This document shows, in pieces, positions 10,549 through 19,419 of a stretch of DNA of 64,000 nucleotides; within the stretch, counting starts at the first letter, position 1, and every line of letters begins with the position of its first letter. Position numbers and translations under genes: made by a program. Under the pieces are notes generated by a model, which ran no database searches, had not been told where the DNA came from, and saw only the letters and a program-made list of their open reading frames with translations. The stretch is from the NCBI RefSeq assembly GCF_001884235.1, contig NZ_MAOI01000107.1, forward strand, positions 90,435-154,434. Reading direction: 5' to 3'. Source of the DNA: Bacillus paramycoides. GTDB taxonomy: Bacteria; Bacillota; Bacilli; Bacillales; Bacillaceae_G.

Positions 10549-11864
10549 CCTGTTAAAATATCTTCGTTTGGATATTTTATTTTTCTTTGCTTTTTACGTG
10601 CAAATGAAAAAGCTAATGTTAAAGGCCCCATTTTTCCAAAAAACATCATAAAGATAATAATTACTTTACCGATAATTGTTAAGTGTGGCGTCAAATTCAT
10701 GCTAAGACCGACAGTTCCAAATGCTGAAAATACTTCAAAAGCACTCATTAGTAGAGGAACTCGCTCAGTAATACTTAGAATTAAAATAGAAAGGAAAATA
10801 AACGAAATTGAAATAATGGTAATGGTTAATGATTTGACAATGAGCGTATCTTTAATGGATTTTTTAAACACGACAATATCATCTTGTTCTTGCAAAAATT
10901 TAAATACGCCTAAAAACATAATTAAAAAAGTCGTTAACTTAATTCCGCCACCAGTTGAAGCACTGCCAGCGCCAATAAACATAAGAAGCATCATTAATAA
11001 AAGAGAAGGCTTTGATAATGCAGAGATATCCACAGTATTAAATCCGGCAGTGCGCGTCGAAATCGCTTGAAAATAAGCAGCCATACCTTCTTCAAATGGG
11101 GTAAAACCTTTCATGGAAAGTGAATTATGGAACTCGAATATAAAAATAAAAGCTGTAGCAATAATATTTACGATAAGAGTAGAAGTAAGCATAAGTTTTG
11201 AATGTAAAGTAAGGTTTTTAAAGTTTTTCTTTCTTTTTATATCTACGATAACTGTAAAACCGATCCCTCCTAAAATAATGAGTGAAGAAATAACGAGATT
11301 GACGAGAATGCTATGGGAGTGGGACGTTAAATTGTCACTCCACACGGAAAAACCAGCATTGTTAAAGGCTGAGATAGAATGAAAAAAGCTGTAATATATT
11401 CCTTTGGCAATCCCGTACTTTGGTACCCATTCAAAGGAGAGAAGTAAAGTGGCAATACATTCTACAGTAAAAGAAAATATAAATAATGCTTTTGCAAGGC
11501 GAATGATTCCGCCGACATTTGTTTGGTTTAATGCTTGTTGTAATAAAATCCGATTTTGAAGACCGATTTTTCTACCGAGCATAATTGCGATTAAAACGGC
11601 GAAGCTCATAATACCAAGTCCGCCAACTTGTATAAGTGTTAAAATGACGCATTGTCCAAACAAGGTAAATATTTTTCCCGTGTCCACAACACCAAGTCCT
11701 GTAACAGTACAAGCAGAAACTGTTGTAAATAAGGCATCGAGCCATGAAATAGACGTTGTTGTAGCAATTGGTAATTTTAATAGGCATGTACCGATAATTG
11801 ATAACATAATAAAAGATAGAGTAAGAACACGGGGAGGACTCATGCTAATGTTAATCCGTTTCAT
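10545..11864 (-). CDS. TrkH/KtrB-type potassium transporter subunit
   Basis: A 439-aa membrane protein with four pore-loop repeats typical of the Trk/Ktr/HKT superfamily: TVSACTVTGLGV, SAFNNAGFSVW, STRTAGFNTVD and SAFGTVGLSMN. Each has the filter glycine. It translocates K+ (or Na+) and normally works with a cytoplasmic RCK subunit (KtrA/KtrC), which is not encoded nearby. I use ATG 11864, preceded by AAAGGA at a 12-nt gap; an upstream in-frame TTG (11885) lacks a ribosome site. The stop codon overlaps the next promoter's -35 box. Confidence 0.88.
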   Translation of the reverse strand: MKRINISMSPPRVLTLSFIMLSIIGTCLLKLPIATTTSISWLDALFTTVSACTVTGLGVVDTGKIFTLFGQCVILTLIQVGGLGIMSFAVLIAIMLGRKIGLQNRILLQQALNQTNVGGIIRLAKALFIFSFTVECIATLLLSFEWVPKYGIAKGIYYSFFHSISAFNNAGFSVWSDNLTSHSHSILVNLVISSLIILGGIGFTVIVDIKRKKNFKNLTLHSKLMLTSTLIVNIIATAFIFIFEFHNSLSMKGFTPFEEGMAAYFQAISTRTAGFNTVDISALSKPSLLLMMLLMFIGAGSASTGGGIKLTTFLIMFLGVFKFLQEQDDIVVFKKSIKDTLIVKSLTITIISISFIFLSILILSITERVPLLMSAFEVFSAFGTVGLSMNLTPHLTIIGKVIIIFMMFFGKMGPLTLAFSFARKKQRKIKYPNEDILTG

Positions 11865-11936
11865 GTTACATATCGTTCCTTTCAATTTGTTCTTACTAGT
11901 ATGTGAAAAAGCATTATTATGTATGTTAAAAAAGAA

Positions 11937-11959
11937 AGAGGCAGAGAATATCTGCCTCT
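11937..11959 (-). terminator. Terminator downstream of the SASP gene
   Basis: AGAGGCAGA (11937-11945) pairs with TCTGCCTCT (11951-11959). On the minus strand it is followed by a U-rich run. Confidence 0.82.
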
Positions 11960-11977
11960 AAGCCATATGTTATATGA

Positions 11978-12163
11978 TCATCCACGTAATTGTTGCTGAG
12001 CTAAAGCAACAAGACGTTTCGTTACTTCACCGCCAACAGAGCCGTTAGAACGAGATGCTGTATTTGATCCTAAGCTTACACCGAATTCTTGAGCGATTTC
12101 ATATTTAAATTGTTCAAGCGCTTGTTCTGCACCTGGAACTAGTAATTTGTTTGTTTTTACCAT
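11978..12163 (-). CDS. Alpha/beta-type small acid-soluble spore protein
   Basis: A 61-aa DNA-binding spore protein that coats and protects spore DNA. It has the germination-protease recognition region [13 protein letters not shown] and the second conserved block [22 protein letters not shown] 12163 is preferred over an upstream in-frame ATG because AAGGATG lies 9 nt before it. The gene is monocistronic with its own terminator. A bcr-type repeat ends only about 28 nt upstream of the start codon, so a forespore (sigma-G) promoter must lie in or beyond that repeat; I could not pick one out. Confidence 0.95.
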   Translation of the reverse strand: MVKTNKLLVPGAEQALEQFKYEIAQEFGVSLGSNTASRSNGSVGGEVTKRLVALAQQQLRG

Positions 12164-12190
12164 GTTGAGACACATCCTTCTTAGTAGTCC

Positions 12191-12292
12191 AGTTTATCCC
12201 ACTATTGGCGAGCTGCCTATAAAAGCTCGATTGGCGAAGGCTAATAATCAGTGGTGATAAACAAATTACACGGATTAAAGCTTCACTTTATT
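12191..12292 (-). repeat. bcr1-like dispersed repeat (copy in the SASP leader)
   Basis: Read on the minus strand it begins TAAAGTGAAGCTTTAATC, passes CCACTGATTATTAG and CCAATCGAGC, and ends AATAGTGGGATAAA. These blocks recur in the same order in the copy at 36404, with partial copies at 47911 and 61135. Length and sequence fit my memory of the bcr1 element of the B. cereus group. The rest of the interval to 12384 holds nothing I recognise. Confidence 0.72.
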
Positions 12293-12384
12293 TAAGTGCT
12301 ATATAAACTGGTACCGTTATTTTATGTGGAAACGACGTACTCATACACGGAAGTAATCGGTGTGATTAGAAGTTCTTGGATAGA

Positions 12385-12415
12385 AAAAAGAGTAGCAAAT
12401 TTGCTACTCTTTTTT
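12385..12415 (-). terminator. Terminator of the phaQ-phaP-phaJ unit
   Basis: A 15-bp palindromic stem, AAAAAGAGTAGCAAA / TTTGCTACTCTTTTT. The phaJ stop codon (12404-12406) lies within it. Confidence 0.9.
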
Positions 12416-12847
12416 CAGTATTGTCGCTGTACCTTCCACGACAATATCATCGGATTGATTATATATGTTTGTTTGCAATGTAATGATTTTTTTATCATCA
12501 CGTTTTTTAATAACTTCTGCCACAACGCGAAGTGTATCTCCGATTTTGACAGGAGCACGGAATGAAACGTTTTGTGATAAATAAATCGTATTTTTGCCAG
12601 GGAGTTTCGTGCCAAGAATGGTAGAAATAAAACTTGAAACGAGCATGCCATGGGCAATACGTTCTTTGAACATTGTCGTTTTTGCAAAAGAATCTAAAAT
12701 ATGAATAGGATTTACATCTCCAGTCAATTTTGCAAAATTGATAACATCCTCATCCGTAATTTTTTTTGTTAGTGATGCTTGATCACCGACTTGAATCTCA
12801 TCGTAACGAAGCTCCGGAACAGTTTGTGCTTCTTGAAATGGATTCAT
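12404..12847 (-). CDS. phaJ: PhaJ, (R)-specific enoyl-CoA hydratase
   Basis: A 147-aa hot-dog-fold MaoC-like protein. The catalytic pair is in LTGDVNPIHILD, where Asp and His match the D-x4-H motif of (R)-hydratases, followed by RIAHGML. It hydrates trans-2-enoyl-CoA to (R)-3-hydroxyacyl-CoA, feeding beta-oxidation intermediates to the PHA synthase. The start at 12847 follows AAGGAGG by 5 nt; longer in-frame starts read into the phaP-phaJ gap. It is last in the minus-strand arm of the pha cluster, downstream of phaQ and phaP. Confidence 0.9.
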   Translation of the reverse strand: MNPFQEAQTVPELRYDEIQVGDQASLTKKITDEDVINFAKLTGDVNPIHILDSFAKTTMFKERIAHGMLVSSFISTILGTKLPGKNTIYLSQNVSFRAPVKIGDTLRVVAEVIKKRDDKKIITLQTNIYNQSDDIVVEGTATILKKE

Positions 12848-12948
12848 TTTGTCCTCCTTCTTTTCCATATCGAAAAATGTAAGCCATCTTGATGTAGTAG
12901 GAGGAAGAAAGAGTTTTGTTTGTGCTGCAGTTAGTTGCCACATTTTTC

Positions 12949-13473
12949 TTACTTGATGGAAGTAAATAGATTTTTTGAGTTTTCCTCGAACTGCTTTGCG
13001 AGTTCGAGTTGTTTGGACTTGAACTCTCCCAAAAAAACTTCTAACTGTTTTTGAACCTCTTCACGTTGCGACTGTTGTTGCTCGATAAAGTGCTTTGTTG
13101 TTTCTTCAAATTGACCGCTAGTTTGAGTAAGAATAGACAAAGATGTTTTCGTAGGAGAAACAGTAAGTTGGTGCATTTGAGTAGAAAGTTCATTCCATTT
13201 TTCTTGCCACTCGTTAATTTGATCATTTAAGGAGTTTCCAGTTAATTGCTTCACGTAATCTGTATATTGGTTATTGAACTGAGCTGTGAATTGTTGTAAT
13301 TCTTTTTCTAGTTCATTTACTCCTGATGTTAATTTATGCAAAGCGTCTTGTTGTTGTTTTAACGTTTCTAAAGTAAGTTGCTCTAATTGTTTCCCAGCTG
13401 AAGAGAAGAGGGAAAGAGATTGAGACCAGTTTTTCCAAAATGCATCGACCAATTCGTATGGTTTAGTTTCCAT
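12949..13473 (-). CDS. phaP: PhaP, PHA granule-associated phasin
   Basis: A 174-aa strongly helical, Gln/Glu/Lys-rich protein with no membrane segment. Heptad-like patterns such as ELEKELQQFTAQFNNQY and FIEQQQSQREEVQKQLEVF suggest amphipathic coiled coils. It begins METKPYELVDAFWKNWSQSL, matching the Bacillus PhaP type. It coats polyhydroxyalkanoate granules. GGAGGTC upstream supports the start. It lies between phaQ (42-nt gap) and phaJ on the same strand, and is probably repressed by PhaQ until granules form. Confidence 0.93.
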   Translation of the reverse strand: METKPYELVDAFWKNWSQSLSLFSSAGKQLEQLTLETLKQQQDALHKLTSGVNELEKELQQFTAQFNNQYTDYVKQLTGNSLNDQINEWQEKWNELSTQMHQLTVSPTKTSLSILTQTSGQFEETTKHFIEQQQSQREEVQKQLEVFLGEFKSKQLELAKQFEENSKNLFTSIK

Positions 13474-13515
13474 TGTTTGACCTCCAAATGTTTTTTTGCA
13501 TATTGTGAACGCAGA

Positions 13516-13971
13516 TTACTCTGCTGTACCACCAGGTGAAGATGAAGAATCCTTTTCATCCTTTTCTGGAGAAGTAGTGGCAAATGGAAAGAAAGCGTTC
13601 GTATATAACGTGAAAAACGTCCGCAGCATATTTTGGTAATGCTCAAAAGAAGTTGCACATGTTGCTAAATATTTCTCTCCATATTCAGTTAAAGAATAAA
13701 TTCTTTTTGCTGGCCCTCCTTCGCTTGTATCCCAAGTAGAAGAAATAAGGTTTTCTTTTTCTAATTTGCGTAGTGTCCTATATACATTACCTTGGTCCAC
13801 AGAAGAAAAGCCGATATCCATTAGCATTTGAATAAGTTTGTAACCATGAAGACTCCAGTCTTTTAGACAGAGAAGTAAGAAGGGAACTAAGAAGTTTTTT
13901 GGCATGGAGTTTGGTTGTTTCGTTTGGTTGTTTTCCAAACTTTCGCGTTGTTCTGGTTCATTATGTAGCAT
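13516..13971 (-). CDS. phaQ: PhaQ, PadR-type PHB-responsive repressor
   Basis: A 151-aa PadR-family winged-helix regulator. The DNA-binding core is visible as LKDWSLHGYKLIQMLMDIGF, then VYRTLRKLEKENLI and GGPAKRIYSLTEYGEKYL. The C-terminus is a low-complexity Ser/Glu/Asp tail (EKDEKDSSSSPGG). In B. megaterium PhaQ senses PHB and represses phaQP. Here it is divergent from phaR across about 200 nt, which should contain both promoters and its own operator. Confidence 0.92.
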   Translation of the reverse strand: MLHNEPEQRESLENNQTKQPNSMPKNFLVPFLLLCLKDWSLHGYKLIQMLMDIGFSSVDQGNVYRTLRKLEKENLISSTWDTSEGGPAKRIYSLTEYGEKYLATCATSFEHYQNMLRTFFTLYTNAFFPFATTSPEKDEKDSSSSPGGTAE

Positions 13972-14169
13972 GATTGTGCATCACCTCATGAATCAGTTAG
14001 ATGGAATTTTTTGCTTATAAGTGCAATTTACACCTATCTGTTTTTAATGTCAATACATTTGTTGGAAAATAAAGAAAAATAAAATATAGACTTGAAGTTT
14101 TTTTCAGAATATTAGAAAATAGTGAATAGGTTGAATTGTTTCAAAAACGAAAAAGGGAGTGTAGGCGAA

Positions 14170-14652
14170 GTGATTGATCAAAAATTCGATCCATTGCAAG
14201 CATGGAAAAATGCTTATGAACAAACCGAAACATTTTGGGGAAAAGCGCTCAATGAAACAATTAAAACAGAAGAATATTCTGCTTGGATGGGCAGCGTTCT
14301 AGACTTGAATTTGTTTTATCAAAAAGCATTAAATGATACAACAAAAAGTTATTTAGAACAAGTGAACGTGCCAACGAAAGAGGATATCGCTAGAGTAGCT
14401 ACGCTTGTTATTAACTTAGAAAATAAAGTTGATAACATCGAGGAAGTTCTAGAAGAGAAAGTGGATTCATTAGGACAAGCTCCTACATTAAAGCGTGATG
14501 TTACGAAAGTGAAACAAGATATTCGCACGTTAGAAACGAAAGTTGATCAAATTTTAGAATTGCTAGAAAAGCAAAATGCAGTACTAGCTAAACTACAAGT
14601 ACCTGTAAAAGAAGAGGTAAAACCTGCGAATAAGCCAGAAAATAAAAAATGA
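14170..14652 (+). CDS. phaR: PhaR, subunit of class IV PHA synthase (GTG start)
   Basis: A 160-aa protein needed with PhaC for polymerase activity in Bacillus. It begins IDQKFDPLQAWKNAYEQTE after the start residue. The C-terminal half is a coiled coil (ENKVDNIEEVLEEKVD, LETKVDQILELLEKQNAV) with a Lys/Pro-rich tail. I chose GTG 14170 since GGGAG lies about 10 nt upstream and the product then matches the known PhaR N-terminus. A longer in-frame ATG at 14122 is unlikely. It is the first gene of phaR-phaB-phaC. Confidence 0.9.
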   Translation: MIDQKFDPLQAWKNAYEQTETFWGKALNETIKTEEYSAWMGSVLDLNLFYQKALNDTTKSYLEQVNVPTKEDIARVATLVINLENKVDNIEEVLEEKVDSLGQAPTLKRDVTKVKQDIRTLETKVDQILELLEKQNAVLAKLQVPVKEEVKPANKPENKK

Positions 14653-14805
14653 TAATAGCGTTTGTTTATAACGTGTAAAAGAGAGAGGGAGAATCTCTTT
14701 TTCATGTATAAACAACGAAACATAATTAATATATGGACTCTATTAGTATGAGTACCAAAATGATTTATAATAATCGCTCACAAATTCATTTAAGGGGGAA
14801 AAGAA

Positions 14806-15549
14806 ATGGTTCAATTAAATGGCAAAGTAGCAATCGTAACAGGTGGGGCAAAAGGAATTGGAAAAGCAATTACAGTAGCATTAGCACAAGAGGGAGCAAA
14901 AGTTGTTATTAACTATAACAGCAGTAAAGAAGCAGCTGAAAACTTAGTAAATGAACTAGGAAAAGAAGGGCATGACGTTTATGCAGTTCAAGCGGATGTT
15001 TCTAAAGTAGAAGACGCAAACCGACTTGTAGAAGAAGCTGTGAATCATTTTGGTAAAGTTGATATTCTTGTTAATAATGCTGGTATTACAAGAGATCGTA
15101 CATTCAAAAAGTTAAATCGTGAAGACTGGGAGCGCGTAATTGACGTGAACTTAAGCAGCGTATTTAATACGACAAGTGCTGTACTTCCATACATAACGGA
15201 AGCAGAAGAAGGAAGAATCATTAGTATTTCTTCTATTATTGGTCAAGCTGGTGGATTTGGACAAACAAACTACTCAGCAGCAAAAGCAGGTATGTTAGGA
15301 TTTACAAAATCATTAGCGTTAGAACTTGCAAAAACAAATGTAACTGTAAACGCAATTTGCCCAGGGTTTATTGATACTGAAATGGTAGCAGAGGTACCAG
15401 AAGAAGTACGTCAAAAAATCGTTGCGAAAATCCCGAAAAAACGCTTTGGCCAAGCTGATGAAATTGCAAAAGGTGTAGTATATCTATGCCGTGACGGTGC
15501 GTATATCACTGGTCAGCAATTAAACATTAACGGTGGATTATACATGTAA
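14806..15549 (+). CDS. phaB: PhaB, NADPH-dependent acetoacetyl-CoA reductase
   Basis: A 247-aa classical short-chain dehydrogenase. It has the cofactor motif TGGAKGIGKAI at about residues 12-22, NNAGITRD at about 88, the catalytic Ser in SISSIIGQAGG, and YSAAKAG holding the Tyr/Lys pair, followed by PGFIDTEMV. It reduces acetoacetyl-CoA to (R)-3-hydroxybutyryl-CoA, the PHB monomer. AAGGGGG precedes the start. It lies 153 nt after phaR and 82 nt before phaC, and a hairpin with a U-run occupies the second gap. Confidence 0.94.
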   Translation: MVQLNGKVAIVTGGAKGIGKAITVALAQEGAKVVINYNSSKEAAENLVNELGKEGHDVYAVQADVSKVEDANRLVEEAVNHFGKVDILVNNAGITRDRTFKKLNREDWERVIDVNLSSVFNTTSAVLPYITEAEEGRIISISSIIGQAGGFGQTNYSAAKAGMLGFTKSLALELAKTNVTVNAICPGFIDTEMVAEVPEEVRQKIVAKIPKKRFGQADEIAKGVVYLCRDGAYITGQQLNINGGLYM

Positions 15550-15558
15550 TAAGGTAAG

Positions 15559-15598
15559 AAAAAAGTGCATATCCATAGCAGGAATGCACTTCTTTTTT
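15559..15598 (+). terminator. Intra-operon hairpin between phaB and phaC
   Basis: AAAAGTGCAT and ATGCACTTCTTTT form a stem around a loop of about 13 nt, followed by a U-run. It looks like an intrinsic terminator placed just before phaC, and may act as a partial attenuator since no separate strong phaC promoter was seen. Confidence 0.7.
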
Positions 15599-15631
15599 TA
15601 GAAAGAAATCGACCGAAAAGGAGATAAAAAA

Positions 15632-16717
15632 ATGACTACATTCGTAACAGAATGGGAAAAGCAATTGGAGTTGTACCCAGAAGAATATCGCAAAGCATAT
15701 CGCCGTGTGAAAAGAGCGAGCGAAATTTTATTACGCGAACCAGAACCACAAGTTGGTTTAACACCGAAAGAGGTTATTTGGACGAAGAATAAAACGAAGC
15801 TTTATCGTTACATTCCAAAACAAGAAAAAACACAGGGAGTTCCAATCTTATTAATATATGCTCTTATTAATAAACCGTATATTATGGATTTAACTCCAGG
15901 AAATAGTTTAGTGGAATATTTAGTAGATCGTGGTTTTGATGTGTATATGCTTGATTGGGGCACATTTGGTTTAGAAGATAGTCATTTGAAATTTGATGAT
16001 TTCGTGTTTGATTATATTGCAAAAGCAGTGAAAAAAGTAATGAGAACTGCAAAATCGGACGAGATTTCTTTACTTGGTTATTGTATGGGTGGAACGTTAA
16101 CATCTATTTATGCAGCGCTTCATCCGGACATGCCAATTCGTAACTTGATTTTTATGACAAGTCCTTTTGATTTCTCTGAAACAGGATTATACGGTCCTTT
16201 ATTAGATGAGAAGTATTTCAATTTAGATAAAGCGGTTGATACATTCGGAAATATTCCACCTGAAATGATTGATTTCGGAAATAAGATGTTAAAACCAATT
16301 ACAAACTTTGTTGGTCCATATGTTGCTTTAGTCGATCGTTCAGAAAATGAGCGCTTCGTCGAAAGCTGGAAGTTAGTTCAAAAGTGGGTTGGTGACGGCA
16401 TTCCATTCCCAGGTGAATCATATAGACAATGGATTCGTGATTTTTATCAAAATAATAAATTAGTGAAGGGTGAACTCGTTATTCGCGGACAAAAGGTAGA
16501 CCTTGCAAATATTAAGGCGAATGTCTTAAATATTTCAGCGAAACGTGATCATATTGCTCTGCCATGTCAAGTAGAGGCTTTACTTGATCATATTTCTAGC
16601 ACAGATAAACAGTATGTATGTTTACCGACAGGACATATGTCTATTGTGTATGGTGGAACGGCTGTAAAGCAAACATATCCGACGGTTGGAAATTGGCTTG
16701 AAGAGCGTTCTAATTAA
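15632..16717 (+). CDS. phaC: PhaC, class IV poly(R)-hydroxyalkanoate synthase
   Basis: A 361-aa alpha/beta-hydrolase-fold polymerase. The lipase-box-like GYCMGG carries the nucleophile Cys151. Asp306 in KRDHIALP and His335 in PTGHMSIVYGG complete the triad, at the positions I remember for the B. megaterium enzyme. It polymerises (R)-3-hydroxyacyl-CoA on the granule surface together with PhaR. AAAGGAG precedes the start and a strong terminator follows. Confidence 0.95.
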   Translation: MTTFVTEWEKQLELYPEEYRKAYRRVKRASEILLREPEPQVGLTPKEVIWTKNKTKLYRYIPKQEKTQGVPILLIYALINKPYIMDLTPGNSLVEYLVDRGFDVYMLDWGTFGLEDSHLKFDDFVFDYIAKAVKKVMRTAKSDEISLLGYCMGGTLTSIYAALHPDMPIRNLIFMTSPFDFSETGLYGPLLDEKYFNLDKAVDTFGNIPPEMIDFGNKMLKPITNFVGPYVALVDRSENERFVESWKLVQKWVGDGIPFPGESYRQWIRDFYQNNKLVKGELVIRGQKVDLANIKANVLNISAKRDHIALPCQVEALLDHISSTDKQYVCLPTGHMSIVYGGTAVKQTYPTVGNWLEERSN

Positions 16718-16725
16718 AGAAAAGA

Positions 16726-16758
16726 AATCCAACTAGCGTATGTTAGTTGGATTTTTTT
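16726..16758 (+). terminator. Terminator after phaC
   Basis: AAATCCAACTA pairs with TAGTTGGATTT around GCGTATGT, followed by a U-run. Confidence 0.9.
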
Positions 16759-16811
16759 ATGAAAAATGACGAAACATAGGAAGGTGAAAATTACATTGTA
16801 GGAGTATAATT

Positions 16812-18005
16812 ATGAAGCTTATGACTGGTAAGTTGTTTTGGAGTGATGGAGTTTCTGTACCTTGTTATCCAACGTTAGAAAATGATATGATATGTGATGT
16901 GCTTGTAATTGGAAGTGGAGAAGCAGGTGCTCAAATAGCGTATTCGTTAGCGAAAATTGGAATGCGTGTTATGCTCATTGAAAAAAGAGCAATTGCATGT
17001 GGAAGCACAGCTGCAAATACAGGATTATTACAATTTGTTCATGATAAATCGTTGACCTCTTTTATTCATACATTTGGTGAAGAGAAAGGGGTACGAGCAT
17101 ATAGAATTTGTTATGAAGCGCTGCAAACAATGGAGAAGGTTGTGCCAACTCTCGATATTGATCCCCATTTTATTCCGCGAAAGAGTCTGTATTATGCTAG
17201 TAGAGATGAGGATGTTTCATTTTTACAAGAAGAATATAATACGTTACGCCATTATGGATTTCCGGTTGAATATTTTACAGAGTCTGATATTAAAAAACGC
17301 TATTCATTTGCAAAACAAGCAGCGTTATATACAAGCGGTGATGCAGAAGTGAATCCATATTTATTAGCGCATAGTCTTTTGCATAAAGCGAAACAAATGG
17401 GCGCTACTATATATGAACATGCAGAGGCATTACATATTAAACAAATCCAAAATGATTTAATTTGTTACACGAAAACAGGAAATAAAATCGTAGCAAAGAA
17501 TATTATTATGGCAACAGGTTATGAACCGCTTTTTGGCAAGAAAGAAAAAAACACAACAGTAGAAACATCTTATGCAGTTGTGACAAATACGATAGATCAA
17601 TTTGAAGGTTGGCATGAGCAATCATTAATTTGGGAAACTGCACGTCCATACTTGTATTTTCGAACGTATCAAAATCGCATTATTGTAGGCGGATTAGATG
17701 AGGCACTGAAAATTCAAAATATCGGTGATACGAAATTATTGCATAAGCGTGATATCCTTATTAACATTGTAAAAGAAATGTTCCCACAGTTTAATAATAT
17801 ACAGGCAGAATACTATTGGGCAGCGGCATTTGGTGGTAGTCATGACGGTCTTCCTATTTTAAAAGAAGATAAAAAGATACATAATTTATATTACGCACTG
17901 CCGTATGGGGGAAATGGAACTGTATACGGAATGGTATTTGCGAAACTATTTCAGCAGTTATTTACAAATAAAGAAAGTGATGATTTTTCTTTATTTAATC
18001 GATAG
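16812..18005 (+). CDS. DAO-family FAD-dependent oxidoreductase
   Basis: A 397-aa flavoprotein of the D-amino-acid oxidase / gamma-glutamylputrescine oxidase type. The FAD-binding site is VIGSGEAGAQIAYSLAKIG near residue 33, with the dinucleotide-end acid in LIEKRAIACGSTAANTG. Later family blocks are FRTYQNRIIVGGLDE and WAAAFGGSHDGLPIL, and the C-terminal PYGGNGTVYGM contacts the flavin. The amine or amino-acid substrate cannot be told from sequence. It starts 95 nt after phaC, beyond a terminator, and is followed by a potassium transporter gene 24 nt later, so the two may share a transcript. Confidence 0.8.
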   Translation: MKLMTGKLFWSDGVSVPCYPTLENDMICDVLVIGSGEAGAQIAYSLAKIGMRVMLIEKRAIACGSTAANTGLLQFVHDKSLTSFIHTFGEEKGVRAYRICYEALQTMEKVVPTLDIDPHFIPRKSLYYASRDEDVSFLQEEYNTLRHYGFPVEYFTESDIKKRYSFAKQAALYTSGDAEVNPYLLAHSLLHKAKQMGATIYEHAEALHIKQIQNDLICYTKTGNKIVAKNIIMATGYEPLFGKKEKNTTVETSYAVVTNTIDQFEGWHEQSLIWETARPYLYFRTYQNRIIVGGLDEALKIQNIGDTKLLHKRDILINIVKEMFPQFNNIQAEYYWAAAFGGSHDGLPILKEDKKIHNLYYALPYGGNGTVYGMVFAKLFQQLFTNKESDDFSLFNR

Positions 18006-18029
18006 AAAAAAAGGTAGCGAAGTGATGGA

Positions 18030-19379
18030 ATGAGAAAGATAAAAAAGTTTTTACAAAAATTACGTCCCGTGCAGCTTATCGTTTTATTTTATTTACTAGC
18101 GGTAGTTGTATCGGTAATTTTGCTTAGTTTACCATTTGTTACGAAGCCTGGTGTGAAATGGACATTTATAGATGCGCTGTTTACATCTGTTAGTGCTGTA
18201 AGTGTGACGGGGCTTTCTGTTGTTACTATTCCAGATACGTTTACAACGGCAGGAATTATTGTTTTAGCCCTTATTTTACAATTAGGCGGACTAGGAATTA
18301 TGGCACTTGGTACATTCGTTTGGATTATAACGGGTAAAAAGATTGGTTTGCAAAGAAGAAGATTAATTATGGCAGACCATAACCAAGGAAATTTGGCAGG
18401 TCTTGTGGAATTGATGCGTTCCATTTTAATTGTAATTATTTCAATAGAACTTATTGGAGCGTTACTGTTAGGTACAAGATTTCTAATGTATTTTCCGACT
18501 TGGCAAGAAGCGTATTTTCACGGTTTTTTTGCCGCTGTTAGTGCAACAACGAACGGAGGATTTGATTTAACTGGACAATCACTGATTCCATACAAAAAAG
18601 ATTATATTGTTCAGATGATTCATATGTTGCTTATTATTCTAGGAGCTATTGGTTTCCCAGTGTTAATGGAAGTAAAGCAATTCCTGAGTAAGAGGAGACA
18701 GCAACTCTTTCGCTTTTCGTTATTTACAAAATTGACGACAACAACATTTTTTGCACTTGTTATTGTTGGAACAATTATGATTTTTCTATTAGAACGAAAT
18801 CATTTCTTAGTAGGGAAGTCATGGCATGAAACTGTATTTTATACATTATTCCAATCTGTGACGACGCGAAGTGGTGGGCTTGCTACAATGGATATACGTG
18901 AATTGTCACAACCAACGCTTTTATTTATGAGTATATTAATGTTCATAGGAGCATCTCCAAGTTCAGTTGGGGGCGGGATACGTACAACGACATTTGCTGT
19001 TAGTATATTATCGTTATATACATTTGCAAGGGGCGGGAGAACAGTCCGAGTTTTCAAACGTCAGCTACATGAAGAAGATGTATTGAAAGCATCAGTTGTT
19101 ATGACGATGGGGATTTTATTATGTGCTTCAGCGCTATTTATTTTATCCATTACGGAAAATGTACCACTTATGAGCTTAATAGTTGAAGTTTGTTCTGCTT
19201 TCGGGACGACTGGATTATCAACAGGTATTACTCCAGATTTAACAACTGCTGGTAAACTTGTATTAATCGTACTTATGTTTATCGGACGCGTTGGTATTTT
19301 GACATTTATTTTAGCTAGTGGTGGAAGAGAGCAACCACCTCGCTATAAGTATCCGAAAGAGCGAATTATTATTGGATAG
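18030..19379 (+). CDS. KtrB/KtrD-type potassium transporter subunit
   Basis: A 449-aa Trk/Ktr superfamily membrane protein. It has the four pore loops SVSAVSVTGLSV, ATTNGGFDLTG, TTRSGGLATMD and SAFGTTGLSTG, and the conserved middle segment FIGASPSSVGGGIRTTTF. The N-terminus RKIKKFLQKLRPVQLIVLFY is basic and cytoplasmic. It resembles B. subtilis KtrB/KtrD more than the paralogue at 10545. No RCK regulatory subunit (KtrA/KtrC) is adjacent, so the partner must be encoded elsewhere. The ATG follows a weak GAAGTGATGG signal. Confidence 0.9.
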   Translation: MRKIKKFLQKLRPVQLIVLFYLLAVVVSVILLSLPFVTKPGVKWTFIDALFTSVSAVSVTGLSVVTIPDTFTTAGIIVLALILQLGGLGIMALGTFVWIITGKKIGLQRRRLIMADHNQGNLAGLVELMRSILIVIISIELIGALLLGTRFLMYFPTWQEAYFHGFFAAVSATTNGGFDLTGQSLIPYKKDYIVQMIHMLLIILGAIGFPVLMEVKQFLSKRRQQLFRFSLFTKLTTTTFFALVIVGTIMIFLLERNHFLVGKSWHETVFYTLFQSVTTRSGGLATMDIRELSQPTLLFMSILMFIGASPSSVGGGIRTTTFAVSILSLYTFARGGRTVRVFKRQLHEEDVLKASVVMTMGILLCASALFILSITENVPLMSLIVEVCSAFGTTGLSTGITPDLTTAGKLVLIVLMFIGRVGILTFILASGGREQPPRYKYPKERIIIG

Positions 19380-19383
19380 TATG

Positions 19384-19419
19384 AAACCATTCTACCTAGT
19401 TAGGTAGAATGGTTTTTTA
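19384..19419. terminator. Bidirectional terminator
   Basis: AACCATTCTACCTA pairs with TAGGTAGAATGGTT, followed by TTTT. It separates the K+ transporter gene from the convergent small gene. Confidence 0.9.

Noticed and set aside
10504-11070. 188-aa plus-strand frame
   Set aside because: It is the antisense shadow of the K+ transporter gene; the basic Ile/Asn-rich product matches nothing.
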